Positions 53,463-63,900 of a DNA stretch of 64,000 nt are shown here, piece by piece. The DNA is from Saccharophagus degradans 2-40. Its GTDB lineage: Bacteria; Pseudomonadota; Gammaproteobacteria; Pseudomonadales; Cellvibrionaceae. Every line of letters starts with the position of its first letter. The stretch's first letter is position 1. Under the pieces are notes generated by a model. It did not search any database and was not told the DNA's origin. It was given only the letters and a program-made list of their open reading frames with translations. A program made the position numbers and the translations under genes. The stretch lies in assembly GCF_000013665.1 (NCBI RefSeq), contig NC_007912.1:1598501-1662500 (forward strand), written 5' to 3'.

Positions 53463-53482
53463 TACTGTTTGCGTGTACAGTA
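53463..53482 (+). promoter_or_regulatory. LexA (SOS) box upstream of recA
   Basis: CTGTTTGCGTGTACAG (53465-53480) fits CTGT-N8-ACAG, and the flanking TA/TA extends the symmetry to 20 bp. It lies about 127 bases upstream of the recA ATG, in the expected position for SOS control. A second half-match, TACTGTAT, at 53445 lacks the right arm. Confidence 0.88.
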
Positions 53483-53607
53483 TTTTTGTCGTATTCTTTC
53501 CTCAGTCGCAACCAATTGGGTTGCAGCGCAATGCGCAAAACGGGGTTTAAGGGTAGGTGAGACGGGATGTTTTCAGCTGCCAAGATTATATTTTAAAGGG
53601 GTTAGTT

Positions 53608-54654
53608 ATGGATGCCAGTAAATCAAAAGCGTTAGAAGCTGCACTTTCTCAAATTGATCGCCAGTTCGGTAAGGGCACGGTTATGCGCCTTGGCGATAAA
53701 GGCAGAGAAAAAATGCCTGCTATTTCAACCGGTTCACTCGGTTTAGATGTGGCCTTAGGTATAGGTGGCTTGCCCAAAGGACGTATTGTTGAGATTTACG
53801 GCCCTGAATCTTCAGGTAAAACCACGCTAACCCTTCAAGTTATTGCAGAAGCGCAGCGCCAAGGTGGCACTTGTGCTTTCGTTGATGCCGAGCATGCACT
53901 AGACCCTGTATACGCCGAAAAGCTTGGTGTAAATGTAGACGACCTAATTATTTCTCAGCCAGATAACGGTGAACAGGCCTTAGAAGTTGCCGATATGTTG
54001 GTTCGTTCTGGCGCTGTAGATGTGCTTGTTGTCGACTCCGTGGCGGCGCTTACTCCCAAGGCCGAAATCGAAGGCGATATGGGCGACCACCACGTTGGTT
54101 TGCAAGCGCGATTAATGTCGCAAGCACTGCGAAAAATTACGGGCAACATTAAAAACGCTAACTGTTTAGCAATTTTTATTAACCAAATTCGTATGAAGAT
54201 TGGTGTGATGTTCGGCAACCCAGAAACCACTACCGGTGGTAACGCGCTGAAGTTCTACTCTTCGGTTCGTTTAGATATCCGTCGCATTGGCTCAGTTAAA
54301 GAGGGCGATGAGGTTGTTGGCTCGGATACGCGCGTTAAAGTTGTTAAAAATAAAGTTGCGCCACCCTTTAAGCAAGCCGAGTTTCAAATTTTGTATGGTC
54401 AGGGCATAAACCGCTTGGGCGAGATTGTAGACTTTGGTGTTAAGCTTGGTTTAATTGATAAAGCTGGTGCTTGGTATAGCTATAACGGCGATAAAATTGG
54501 CCAGGGTAAAGCAAATGCTATGCAATACCTTCGCGATAACAAAGAAGTTGCCGAGTTCTTAGAGCAAAAAATAAAGGCGGAATTACTGGGCGATATTAAG
54601 CCTGTAGCTAAAGAAGGCGCTGAAGTTGAAGAAGAGAGCGCAGAGCAGGAGTAA
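53608..54654 (+). CDS. recA: RecA, recombinase and SOS co-protease
   Basis: Forms filaments on single-stranded DNA, drives strand exchange and triggers LexA self-cleavage. ATG 53608 ([23 protein letters not shown]) is chosen because RecA proteins start this way and AAAGGGGTTAGTT precedes it; the longer open frame from 53557 adds residues with no family match. The 348-aa protein has Walker [19 protein letters not shown], Walker [40 protein letters not shown], and [36 protein letters not shown]. The C-terminus is acidic. A LexA box lies upstream. Confidence 0.98.
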   Translation: MDASKSKALEAALSQIDRQFGKGTVMRLGDKGREKMPAISTGSLGLDVALGIGGLPKGRIVEIYGPESSGKTTLTLQVIAEAQRQGGTCAFVDAEHALDPVYAEKLGVNVDDLIISQPDNGEQALEVADMLVRSGAVDVLVVDSVAALTPKAEIEGDMGDHHVGLQARLMSQALRKITGNIKNANCLAIFINQIRMKIGVMFGNPETTTGGNALKFYSSVRLDIRRIGSVKEGDEVVGSDTRVKVVKNKVAPPFKQAEFQILYGQGINRLGEIVDFGVKLGLIDKAGAWYSYNGDKIGQGKANAMQYLRDNKEVAEFLEQKIKAELLGDIKPVAKEGAEVEEESAEQE

Positions 54655-54696
54655 TTCTGTTCTCGCTATATTAACCTCTTTAGTTTTTCTATTTGT

Positions 54697-55143
54697 ATGG
54701 ATTACCCCTCTGTTAAAAATGCTGCGCTAGGCCTATTGGCCAGGCGCGAGCACAGCGAGTATGAGTTACGCACTAAACTCAAGCAAAAATTCCCCGTTGA
54801 TGAAGAGCTTCTAAATACACTTGTAGGCGAATTGGTTGGCTTAAATTACCTAAGTGATGAGCGCTTTGCTGAAATGTATGTGCGTGTTCGCCAGTCAAAA
54901 GGCTTTGGTCGCGAGCGAGTAATGCGTGATCTACAAGAAAAGGGCATTTCTAGCGAACTTGCGTCTAACTGTATTGAGCAAATCGACACTTGGTTAGAAA
55001 CTGCCACACACGTATGGCAAAAGAAATTTGGTGTGCCGGCAGAAGACTACAAAAGCAGAATGAAACAAATGCAGTTTTTGCGCTATAGAGGCTTTACACA
55101 CCAAGAAGCAGAGCGGGTAGTGGCCGGCTGTACATTTGAATAG
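54697..55143 (+). CDS. recX: RecX, RecA regulator
   Basis: Inhibits RecA filament extension. The 148-aa protein has the three-helix repeats of RecX: ALGLLARREHSEYELRTKLKQKFP, LNYLSDERFAEMYVRVRQSKGFGRERVMRDLQEKGI and the last repeat MKQMQFLRYRGFTHQEAERVV. It lies 42 bases after recA on the same strand, the canonical position, and is probably read through from recA. Confidence 0.93.
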   Translation: MDYPSVKNAALGLLARREHSEYELRTKLKQKFPVDEELLNTLVGELVGLNYLSDERFAEMYVRVRQSKGFGRERVMRDLQEKGISSELASNCIEQIDTWLETATHVWQKKFGVPAEDYKSRMKQMQFLRYRGFTHQEAERVVAGCTFE

Positions 55144-55216
55144 CAATTACGGGGTGCTTACTCCTTTCTAAGCCCAACCTAGTACCTTTCTTATACAGTG
55201 TTTTCAAAAAACACCT

Positions 55217-55552
55217 TCAAATAGTATCCTCATCATCCAAAAACGAAACCTCATTACTAGAGAGCTCAGAGCGCAGCCTTTCTCTTTTTAGCAGCTTCTG
55301 CTGCACTGGCTCTGGCAGCTCTGTAAATAAAATAACCTGTTTGTTCACTAGTAAATAAATTAAGTCCTCCGTAACCCTTGCTATTTCCCTGTCAGAGTTT
55401 TGTAGCTCTTTAAGTACAGCGTCGTCTTCGCCTTTGTTTAAAAAAGCGACTACTTCGTGATTGTCAGCGGGCAAACGCTCCTCATCGCCTGTGCGAGGCG
55501 CATCTAAAAGCTCGGTAATGTTGCCTTGGCTATCTCTTTTTATATAGGGCAT
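55217..55552 (-). CDS. Small conserved hypothetical protein
   Basis: A 111-aa soluble protein: MPYIKRDSQGNITELLDAPRT, NKGEDDAVLKELQNSDREIARVTEDLIYLLVNKQVILFTELPEPVQQKLLKRERLRSEL and an acidic tail. Similar small proteins in pseudomonads are annotated, misleadingly, as tryptophan-synthase beta-like, from memory; the sequence holds no enzyme motif. The helical central part and acidic tail suggest a small binding or regulatory protein. It is convergent with recX, leaving 73 bases between stops. Confidence 0.7.
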   Translation of the reverse strand: MPYIKRDSQGNITELLDAPRTGDEERLPADNHEVVAFLNKGEDDAVLKELQNSDREIARVTEDLIYLLVNKQVILFTELPEPVQQKLLKRERLRSELSSNEVSFLDDEDTI

Positions 55553-55832
55553 ATCAGATACATCTATACTGGTGGTTGGTTGATATAAGAATAGCAGTAT
55601 CTAAACTGTATGTAGGGTTGCGTTTGGGTGGAATTTTGACCAGTGTGACTTGTGTGGTCTCTGGCGACATTAAAATTGAATGTTTATACAGTTTTACATT
55701 TATACTTGGCGGCCTTTGTTACACTGGTTGAAACAAGCGTTTACGCCAAACGGAATTGCCTAACGCGTTAATATATGGCTGTATTTAAAGCTGTGTGAAG
55801 GCAAAATGCACTTTTTACTGTGGGGCTAAAGC

Positions 55833-57968
55833 TTGGATAAAACAGAAGACACTGTCGGTTCAAAAGACCCTCTTTTACTGTCGTTGATGGCTATTGCTCG
55901 CTATGAGCACGTCGCTTGTTCAGACACCATGCTTGTGTCTGGGTTGCCATTGCATGAAGGCCGTCTTACGCCAGAGTTGCTAGTTCGCGCTGCAAGTCGC
56001 ATAGATATGAAAGCATCGGTGGTTGAACGCACTATCGATCAAATATCCAACTTGGTATTGCCCGCCATACTTATTCTTAAAGACAACCAAGCATTGGTGT
56101 TGTTAGATATTGCAGATAACAACTCTGTCGCACAGGTATATTGCCCCGAGCAGGATGCTGAACAAGAAATATCCATTCCCGACTTACTCCAGCAATACAC
56201 AGGCTTAGCCATATATATAAAGCCCGAAACCCATTACGAAGCCCGCGCTCTTCACGATATAGCACCTAAGAAAGCACACTGGTTTTGGGGGACGCTAAGC
56301 CATAGCTGGCGAATTTACCGCGATGTATTGGTGGCTTCATTTCTAATTAACCTCTTTGCGCTTGCGAACCCGCTGTTTGTAATGAATGTGTACGATCGGG
56401 TGGTACCCAATAATGCAATCGAGACGTTGTGGGTGCTAGCACTTGGTGTATCAGTTGTTTACATTTTTGATTACATCTTAAAAACGTTACGGGTGCATTT
56501 TATAGAGGTGGCGGGTAAAAAGTCGGATGTACTGCTGTCAGCGTATATTTTTGAGCGAGTGCTTGGCGCGAAGTATGATCAGCATCCTCCTTCTGTAGGG
56601 GCTTTTACTGGGCAGCTGCGCGATTTTGATTCTGTAAGAAACTTTATTACTGCAACGTCGGTTACCGCGTTTGTCGACTTGCCCTTTACCGTGCTCTTTT
56701 TGGTGGTTATCGGCTATTTGGGCGGCCCAATCGTATGGATTCCCATAGTAATTATTCCACTTATTATTATTTTTTCCTTGGTCGTGCAGGCCATGCTCAA
56801 TAAAGCGGTTGCCAACACCTTTGTCGCATCCGCCCAAAAAAATGCCACTATGGTGGAAGCTATTACTAATTTGTCGTTGGTTAAGGTGTTGAACGCCGAG
56901 GGCAAAATACTGCGCAACCTAGAAAAGGCTGTTGGGTTGTTGGCTTATTGGGGTGTTAAAACCCGCGTGCTTTCTAATAGCGCGACTGGCTTTGCTGGTT
57001 TTATGCAGCAAATGGCTTCTGTTTTGGTGGTTATTGTTGGTGTGTATTTAATTAGCGCCGGCGAATTAACCATGGGTGGTTTAATTGCATGTGTGTTGCT
57101 AACCACGCGTTCTCTTATGCCTTTAGCGCAGGTAGCTGGCTTATTGGTTCAATTCCAGCAGTCGAAAATGGCGTTAACCTCACTTGAAGAGATTGTAAAT
57201 AGGCAGCAAGAGCGGCCAAACGACAGACACTTTATAAAACGTATTAAATTGCAGGGTAATGTGGAGTTTAAAGGGGTGAACTTTGTTTACCCTGGCGATG
57301 ATCAGCCAACACTCAAAGATGTAAGCTTTTCGTTAAAAGAGGGGGAGAAGGTAGCGTTAATTGGTCGATTGGGGTCTGGTAAATCGACAATGAATAATTT
57401 AATAGCTGGTTTATATCAGCCTACCAGTGGTGCCATTCTTATTGATGGCATAGATATTAAGCAAATAGACCCCGCAGAGCTGCGAGCCAATCTTGGTTAT
57501 GTCCCTCAAGATAGCTCTTTATTCTATGGCTCAATAAAAGACAACATTGCTTATCGCGATGTATACGTTGACGATCAAGAGATCATCCGCGTGGCAGAAG
57601 TGGCTGGTGTATCTGCATTTAGTAATCTTCATCCCCATGGTTTGGCTCGAATGATAGGCGAGCGTGGAGACAATTTATCCGGCGGTCAGAGGCAGGCGAT
57701 ATCTATTGCGCGAGGCTTGGTGAATAGCCCTGCATTGGTGCTTTTAGATGAGCCTACATCTGCAATGGATAATGCGAGTGAAGCCAAGTTAATGGAAAAC
57801 CTTAAAGAAGAGCTGGCCGATAAAACGGTAATAATGGTTACTCATAAAACGTCATTGCTTCGATTGGTAGACAGGGTAATAGTAATGGATAGTGGCCGCA
57901 TAGTTGCCGATGGTCCGAAAGATACCGTGTTAGAAGCACTTAAAAAGGGGCAGGTCCGTGTCAGCTAA
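55833..57968 (+). CDS. Type I secretion ABC transporter (LapB-like)
   Basis: The 711-aa inner-membrane ATPase of a type I secretion system. The first 130 residues form a C39-peptidase-like domain without the catalytic Cys/His (LLSLMAIARYEHVACSDTMLVSGLPL), so it docks rather than cleaves its cargo. Six transmembrane helices follow (about 150-440), then the ATPase with Walker A GRLGSGKST, signature LSGGQRQAISIARGL and Walker B LVLLDEPTSAMD. The apparent start is TTG 55833 after TGTGGGGC; no ATG is close. It overlaps the next gene by 11 bases. LapB-type systems export giant adhesins, which fits the partner gene at 60954. Confidence 0.92.
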   Translation: MDKTEDTVGSKDPLLLSLMAIARYEHVACSDTMLVSGLPLHEGRLTPELLVRAASRIDMKASVVERTIDQISNLVLPAILILKDNQALVLLDIADNNSVAQVYCPEQDAEQEISIPDLLQQYTGLAIYIKPETHYEARALHDIAPKKAHWFWGTLSHSWRIYRDVLVASFLINLFALANPLFVMNVYDRVVPNNAIETLWVLALGVSVVYIFDYILKTLRVHFIEVAGKKSDVLLSAYIFERVLGAKYDQHPPSVGAFTGQLRDFDSVRNFITATSVTAFVDLPFTVLFLVVIGYLGGPIVWIPIVIIPLIIIFSLVVQAMLNKAVANTFVASAQKNATMVEAITNLSLVKVLNAEGKILRNLEKAVGLLAYWGVKTRVLSNSATGFAGFMQQMASVLVVIVGVYLISAGELTMGGLIACVLLTTRSLMPLAQVAGLLVQFQQSKMALTSLEEIVNRQQERPNDRHFIKRIKLQGNVEFKGVNFVYPGDDQPTLKDVSFSLKEGEKVALIGRLGSGKSTMNNLIAGLYQPTSGAILIDGIDIKQIDPAELRANLGYVPQDSSLFYGSIKDNIAYRDVYVDDQEIIRVAEVAGVSAFSNLHPHGLARMIGERGDNLSGGQRQAISIARGLVNSPALVLLDEPTSAMDNASEAKLMENLKEELADKTVIMVTHKTSLLRLVDRVIVMDSGRIVADGPKDTVLEALKKGQVRVS

Positions 57969-59343
57969 AAAAAGACTTGGCTCAGTATTTCAATCCATTG
58001 CCGATATGGCCGCCAATAGCGTGGACTCTCCTCTGCCGCCAGCCGATTTAGATTACATTACATCTGCTAGAGCTGCGGTTTTAGAGCAGAGTCCAAAGGG
58101 CGGGCGTTACGTACTGTGGGCGGTGGTTGTGTTTTTTGTTGTTACTGTGCTCTGGGCCAGTTGGGCGGAGCTAGATGAGTTTGCGCGCGGTGAAGGGAAA
58201 GTTATTCCATCTCAGTATGTTCAGGTTGTACAAAACTTGGAAGGCGGAATTCTTGCAGAGCTTTATGTGCGTGAAGGGGAGCGGGTCGCGCGAGGTGAAA
58301 AATTATTGCGCATTGACGACACGCAGTTTGCTTCTAGCTTGCGTGAGGCGGGTGTAACGCTGGCGCAATGGGAGCTTAAATCTATGCGCTTGCGGGCGGA
58401 ATCTAACGGTGAAGCATTTAAACCCGAGATAAAAAAAGGCTGGCCGCAATTTCTTGTGGATCAAGAGCTAGCGTATTACCAATCGCGTCAACAAGAGTTG
58501 GCAGGTAATAAAGAAATCTACGATCAGCAACTTACTCAGCGCAAACAGGAGTTAGCCGAGCTAGAGGCAAGAAAAGAACAGTTACAGCGCAGTTACAATT
58601 TGCTGAATCAAGAGTTGCAAATGACTCGGCCGCTAGTTAGTCAAGGGGCTATTTCCGAAGTGGAATTATTGCGATTAGAGCGACAAGTGAACGATTTACT
58701 TGGCGAGCTAGAGGCGGCACAGCTTGCTATTCCTAGGGTTAAGTCAAGCCTAGATGAAGCGAAAGAAAAGCTGGCGAGTGTGGATATTGTATTTAGACGA
58801 GAGGCCCAAGAGGAGCTTAATAAAGTCACTCTCGAATTGTCTCGCTTACAAGAAACGTCGGAAGCGTTAGTCGATAGGGTAAAGCGTACAATGGTGATAT
58901 CGCCTGTAGCAGGTACGGTCAAGCAATTGCTTGTCAAAACGATAGGCGGAGTGATCCAGCCTGGCATGGATATCGTAGAAATTGTACCCAGCGAAGAAAT
59001 AATGTTGGTTGAGGCAAGGGTTCGACCAGCAGATATTGGCTATTTGCACCCAGGGCAAAAAGCCAAAGTGAAGTTTTCTGCTTATGATTTTTCCGTAATG
59101 GGGGGGCTAGATGGAGAGGTTGTCCATATCAGCCCAGACACCATTCAAGACGAAGATGGCGATAGTTTTTATCTCGTACGTATCGAAACCAGCAGAACAT
59201 TCATTGGCCCAGACGGTAGAGAGCTACCAATTATCCCTGGAATGACGGTAAGTGTTGATATTTTGACCGGTAAAAAGACAATTTTAGATTACCTGTTAAA
59301 GCCCATCTTAAAAACTAAGCAGCTTGCAATGAGTGAACGATAG
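57958..59343 (+). CDS. Type I secretion membrane-fusion protein (HlyD/LapC-like)
   Basis: A 461-aa adaptor that bridges the ABC transporter and the outer-membrane channel. One transmembrane helix (YVLWAVVVFFVVTVLWASW) is followed by a biotinyl-lipoyl-like half-motif (NLEGGILAELYVREGERVARGEKLLRIDDTQF), a long coiled coil (about 180-320) and the second lipoyl half (RTMVISPVAGTVKQLLVKTIGGVIQPGMDIVEIVP). The start GTG 57958 lies inside the end of the ABC gene, so translation is coupled. The final LDYLLKPILK motif is typical of the family. Confidence 0.93.
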   Translation: MSAKKRLGSVFQSIADMAANSVDSPLPPADLDYITSARAAVLEQSPKGGRYVLWAVVVFFVVTVLWASWAELDEFARGEGKVIPSQYVQVVQNLEGGILAELYVREGERVARGEKLLRIDDTQFASSLREAGVTLAQWELKSMRLRAESNGEAFKPEIKKGWPQFLVDQELAYYQSRQQELAGNKEIYDQQLTQRKQELAELEARKEQLQRSYNLLNQELQMTRPLVSQGAISEVELLRLERQVNDLLGELEAAQLAIPRVKSSLDEAKEKLASVDIVFRREAQEELNKVTLELSRLQETSEALVDRVKRTMVISPVAGTVKQLLVKTIGGVIQPGMDIVEIVPSEEIMLVEARVRPADIGYLHPGQKAKVKFSAYDFSVMGGLDGEVVHISPDTIQDEDGDSFYLVRIETSRTFIGPDGRELPIIPGMTVSVDILTGKKTILDYLLKPILKTKQLAMSER

Positions 59344-59459
59344 TGTGGGCTTGGTTTCCTCTATTTTGGTACTTAAGTGCTAACAGGTTCTCTTTTCTGC
59401 TATAGTTTGCGCAGATAGATGATAAAGTTGGCGCGTATAGTAACTTTTGTGTGGTAGTT

Positions 59460-59495
59460 AAGCGTTTTTTGCCTCTTAAAGGTATAAAAACGCTT
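59460..59495 (+). terminator. Possible terminator or leader hairpin after the membrane-fusion gene
   Basis: AAGCGTTTTT (59460-59469) pairs with AAAAACGCTT (59486-59495) around a 16-base loop. It lies 117 bases after the gene and upstream of the CRP-like site, so it may separate the two transcription units. Confidence 0.45.
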
Positions 59496-59568
59496 GGAAT
59501 GCCTTGTTTTTCTTAGATTTATAGCAAAAGTGTTGCTATAGGCAAGGGTTAGTATAAAATTTACGCAT

Positions 59569-59586
59569 ATGTGACGCGCGTCACAT
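59569..59586 (+). promoter_or_regulatory. CRP/Vfr-type palindrome upstream of the TolC-like gene
   Basis: TGTGACGCGCGTCACA (59570-59585) matches the CRP consensus TGTGA-N6-TCACA exactly on both arms; the symmetry extends by one A/T pair to 18 bp. It is centred about 46 bases upstream of ATG 59624. Confidence 0.75.
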
Positions 59587-59623
59587 TGCTGCATCTATCT
59601 TAAATATGGACTGAGTGAAATAA

Positions 59624-60916
59624 ATGAATAAACGCAGTTTGATTGTTGGACTGCTATGGCTTGGCTTGGTATCGGGGGATATCCAAGCGCTTACACTAGA
59701 AGAAGCTGTGGCGTACACATTGGAGTCAAACCCAGAGGTTTTGGCTGCATTGAATGAATATAAGTCGCGTGAGCATGAAGTTACTCAAGCGAAAGCGGGG
59801 TATTTACCCAGAGTTTCTGTGTCTGCCGCTGTGGGGCAAGAGCAACGCAAAGCGCCTGCTACTGGTAATGAGAGTGTTGAGCTAGATAGAAAAGAACTAG
59901 CTATTCAGGCTCGTCAAACAGTGTTTGACGGTTTTGCAACCTCGGCAGAAGTTAAGCGTCAACGGGCACGAGTTGAAGCAGCTGAATTCGAACTGCAAGC
60001 GGTATCTGGTAACACTGCTTTGCGCGCTGCAGAAGTGTATTTGAATGTGTTGCGTCATGCAGAACTGTTGGATTTGGCAAGAGACTCCCTTTGGGAGCAC
60101 CAAAATATTTATGACCAAATGAAGCTGCGCAGTGAGACAGGTGTTGGTAGTAAGGCGGATCTTGATCAAATTGCTGCGCGGTTGGCGTTAGCTAATGCAA
60201 ATATGATAGTTGCTCAAAACAATTTTGCGGATGCGCAGAGTAATTATCAGCGTGTTATAGGCTTGTTTCCAAATTTGGAAAACATGAGTAAGCCAGCTGC
60301 TACTGAAGATTTGTTGCGCACGCGAGAAAAGGCTGTGCAGCAGGCGCTTGAGAATCATCCGACGTTAAAAGCGGCGATTGCGGATGTTACCGCTGCGCAG
60401 GCTCAATATAAGGGGGCGAGTAGTGCACTGTGGCCGCGCCTAGAATTGGAAGCCGACAAGCGTTGGGATGAAAACGTAGGTGGTATAGAAGGCGAAGATG
60501 AGGATTTTGTTGTATCGCTTCGGCTTAGTTACGATTTATTTGCTGGCGGCGCTAATCGTGCCCGTAAAAAGCAAACTGCTGTTTTGATTTCTGAAGCGAA
60601 AGATATTCGCAATAATTCAAGGCGACAGGTAATCGAAAGTATGGAGCTTTCGTGGAATGCGTATGACGCGCTTAAAGCGCAGAAAGTGTTTTTAGAACAG
60701 CACGTAGAAGCTGCTAAAGCGACAAAAACGGCCTATGCCAAGCAGTTTAATATTGGCCGTCGCACATTATTAGATTTACTCAACACCGAGAATGAAGTGG
60801 TCGATTCGAAACGAGCACTTATTAACGCCGACTATGATCAGTTGCATGCGGTATATCGTATTTACAATGCATCTGGCTCTATGTTGGCAGCTCTTGGTAT
60901 AGCGTTAGACAGTTAA
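59624..60916 (+). CDS. TolC-family outer-membrane channel of a type I secretion system (LapE-like)
   Basis: A 430-aa exported protein (signal peptide about 1-22, ending DIQA) with two outer-membrane-efflux repeats: LTLEEAVAYTLESNPEVLAALNEYKSREHEVTQAKAGYLPRVSVSAAVGQEQR and DLLRTREKAVQQALENHPTLKAAIADVTAAQAQYKGASSALWPRLELEADKRW. Residues such as YDLFAGGANRARKKQTA are typical of AggA/TolC proteins of secretion operons. It lies 37 bases before the giant adhesin gene, so the two share a transcript and probably a CRP-type control site. Confidence 0.93.
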   Translation: MNKRSLIVGLLWLGLVSGDIQALTLEEAVAYTLESNPEVLAALNEYKSREHEVTQAKAGYLPRVSVSAAVGQEQRKAPATGNESVELDRKELAIQARQTVFDGFATSAEVKRQRARVEAAEFELQAVSGNTALRAAEVYLNVLRHAELLDLARDSLWEHQNIYDQMKLRSETGVGSKADLDQIAARLALANANMIVAQNNFADAQSNYQRVIGLFPNLENMSKPAATEDLLRTREKAVQQALENHPTLKAAIADVTAAQAQYKGASSALWPRLELEADKRWDENVGGIEGEDEDFVVSLRLSYDLFAGGANRARKKQTAVLISEAKDIRNNSRRQVIESMELSWNAYDALKAQKVFLEQHVEAAKATKTAYAKQFNIGRRTLLDLLNTENEVVDSKRALINADYDQLHAVYRIYNASGSMLAALGIALDS

Positions 60917-60953
60917 TTATACCGCGTAAAAAACGCGATTTTGAGGTAGTACT

Positions 60954-63900
60954 ATGGCTGAGCAGTCGCCCGAAAATAATTCTTCTTCTGAAAATTCAGG
61001 GAAGGTTTTGGGGAAAATTGTTGGCGTTCAGGGGGAGGTGTACGTTGACTCTCCAAACGGTAAAGCGGCTGCAGGGAAGGCACAGTTAGCATTAAATCAT
61101 GGTGATACCGTTCGCACGCTTGGTAGCAGTGCGGTGGTTATTCAGTTGGAGGGCGGCAAGTCCTTAACTCTTGGCCATGATGAAACGCTAACCCTCGACG
61201 ATAAATTACTGGCGCTGCTTAACCAAAAGGAAGAAGAGGGCTCGCTTGATGAAGGTGTTGACTTCGATGCTCTTGCTGAAGCGATTGAGTCTGGCCAAAA
61301 TCTAGAAGAAATTTTACCGGCCGCAGCTGCGGGCGGGGATGACCCTGGCACAAACTCCGCGGGTACCGCTGGTAGTTCCGGTGTGCGAATGGATCGTACG
61401 GGTGATTCTGTTACGCCAGACAGCGGGTTTAATACCAGTAATGGGTCTCGCTCAACCTCTAGTAATGAGGTTAGAAGTGGTGATAATGTTGACGACGCCT
61501 TTTTGGCGGAGGCTAACAACAATCAGCCTGAAGCAGGTGTAATAGAAAACACCACATTCAATGAAGATGAATTTTCTCAGTTAGATGTTTCAACAGCATT
61601 TAATGATTCAGACCCAGAGCAAACGCTCACCTACACAGCTGAAGGCTTGCCCGAAGGCTTAGAACTAGACCCTCTAACCGGTATTATTTCTGGCACACCA
61701 ACTAATGCTGCAGCTTTATTAAATGGCGGTACATACACGGTTGTTGTAACTGCTACAGATGATTCTGGTGCATCTAATAACTCAGCATCTACTTCGTTTA
61801 CTTTGCAAATAGCCAACGTTAACGACGCCCCAGAAGTTGAGTCTGCGCCGCAGTTGAGCGATGCCGTTGAAGATGAACCTTATATTATTTCTAACGAAGA
61901 GTTGTTGGCAGGTGCTAGCGACATTGATCAAGATGAACTCACTGTAACCAATGTGAGCCTTGTAACGGGTCAAGGCGAAATAATCGCTAATGATGATGGC
62001 ACGTTTACATTTAACCCTGCCCCAAATTATAACGGCCCAGTTGAATTTTCTTACACCATAAGCGATGGGCAAGGCGGTGAGATTCAAAACACTGCCACCT
62101 TGATTGTTACCCCTGTAAACGACGCGCCGACCGCTGTTGGCGATGGGGTTGTTTCTACTGATGCAAATGTTCCTGTAACCGTGAACGTGCTTGCTAATGA
62201 TTTTGACGTGGACGGCGATGAGATTTCGATAGTAAGTGCAGAAGCTAATCAAGGCACCGTGACAGTTAATGCCGACGGCACGCTTACTTATACTCCGAAT
62301 GAGGACTTTGTAGGGCGTGATGTGCTCTCTTACACCATCACTGATGGAAATGGTAATACATCCACTTCCTTTGCATTGGTGAATATTGTTGTTGGTAACA
62401 ACGCGCCTCAGCTAGGCGATGATGCAACTGTAAACGTTAATGAAAACGAAACGGCTGTAGGTAATTTTGCTGCTACAGATGCTGATGGCGACACTATTAC
62501 TTACTCGCTCGAAGGGGCTGATGCCAATTTATTCACAATTGATGCATTGGGGAATTTGAGTTTTGTTACTGCGCCAGATTTTGAAACAAATGCAGGCCCT
62601 TTTAATGTTGTAGTAACGGCTACAGATAATGGCTTAGGCAATTTATCAGATAGTCAGTCTATTACTATTAACGTATTAGACGTTAACGAAAATAATGACC
62701 CTAATATTGCACCAGTGGTAGAAGCTGCGCTTACCGTTGATGGTAACGAGGATGATGCACCACTAGTTTTAGATTTGTTGCAAGGCGCAACCGATGCGGA
62801 AGGCGATACATTAAGTGTTTCTGGTGTCGTTTTAGAAGGCGGTAATGCGGTAGGCGTAACGCAGGTTGGAAACAACTTTGAGATAAACCCTGATGCTTAT
62901 AACCATTTAGCTAATGGTGAAACTGAAACAATCGCGTACCGATATACCATATCTGACGGCAATGGGGGAAGCGTAGAGCAAACCGCCACCATTATTATCT
63001 CTGGTACAAATGACGCCCCGCAAGTTTCAGCTAGTTTATTGTCTGTTGCAGTCGACACAGACTCTGCCTTTAATTTGAATTTGTTAGTTGGTGCAACAGA
63101 TGCAGAATCTGATGTGCTAACGGTTTCTAATTTTACACTTGTTTCTGGTGACGACTCCGGAATTGTTTTAAACGGTAACCAGCTTAGTGTTAATCCTCAA
63201 GCTTACGCACACTTACAAAACGCCGAGCAAGAAAACGTCGTCTTTAATTATGTTATCGACGATGGTAATGGCGGCACAATAAATCAGGCAGCCACCATTA
63301 CCATTACCGGAACCAACAATACACCTGAGGTCACTTCTGCTATTGTTGCTAACGCGAACGAAGATGATGCACTACTTAGCCTCGACTTGTTGGCCGGCGC
63401 GAGCGATGTGGAAGGTGATGCGCTCAATGTTAATAACTTAACGTTAGTGAGTGGTGATGCCTCGGGCATAACGGTTTCTGGTAATTCATTAAACATCGAT
63501 CCAAATGCCTACAACGCTTTGGCCGCTGGCGAAAGCGAAGTCATTACCTACAGCTACGATGTTGAAGATGGTAATGGCGGCAGCGTTGCACAAACGGCAA
63601 CGATCACCATTACCGGTTCCAACGATGCGCCAACAGTAAGCAGCGCAGTAACAAGTTCTGCAAGTGAAGACGATGCGGCTTACTCGTTAGATTTATTAAC
63701 AAATGCAGGCGATGCCGATAGTAGTGATACGCTCAACGTTAATAACCTAACCCTAGTAAGTGGTGATGCATCTGGCGTAACGGTTTCTGGCAATGCATTA
63801 AGCATCGATCCAAATGCTTACAACGCTTTAGCCGTTGGCGAAAGCGAAGTCATTACCTACAGCTACGATGTTGAAGATGGTAATGGCGGCAGTGTTGCAC

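Noticed and set aside
61142-61522. 126-aa minus-strand frame inside the adhesin gene
   Set aside because: The plus-strand frame from 60954 has a clear retention module and domains; the minus frame is Ser/Pro-rich low-complexity complement.
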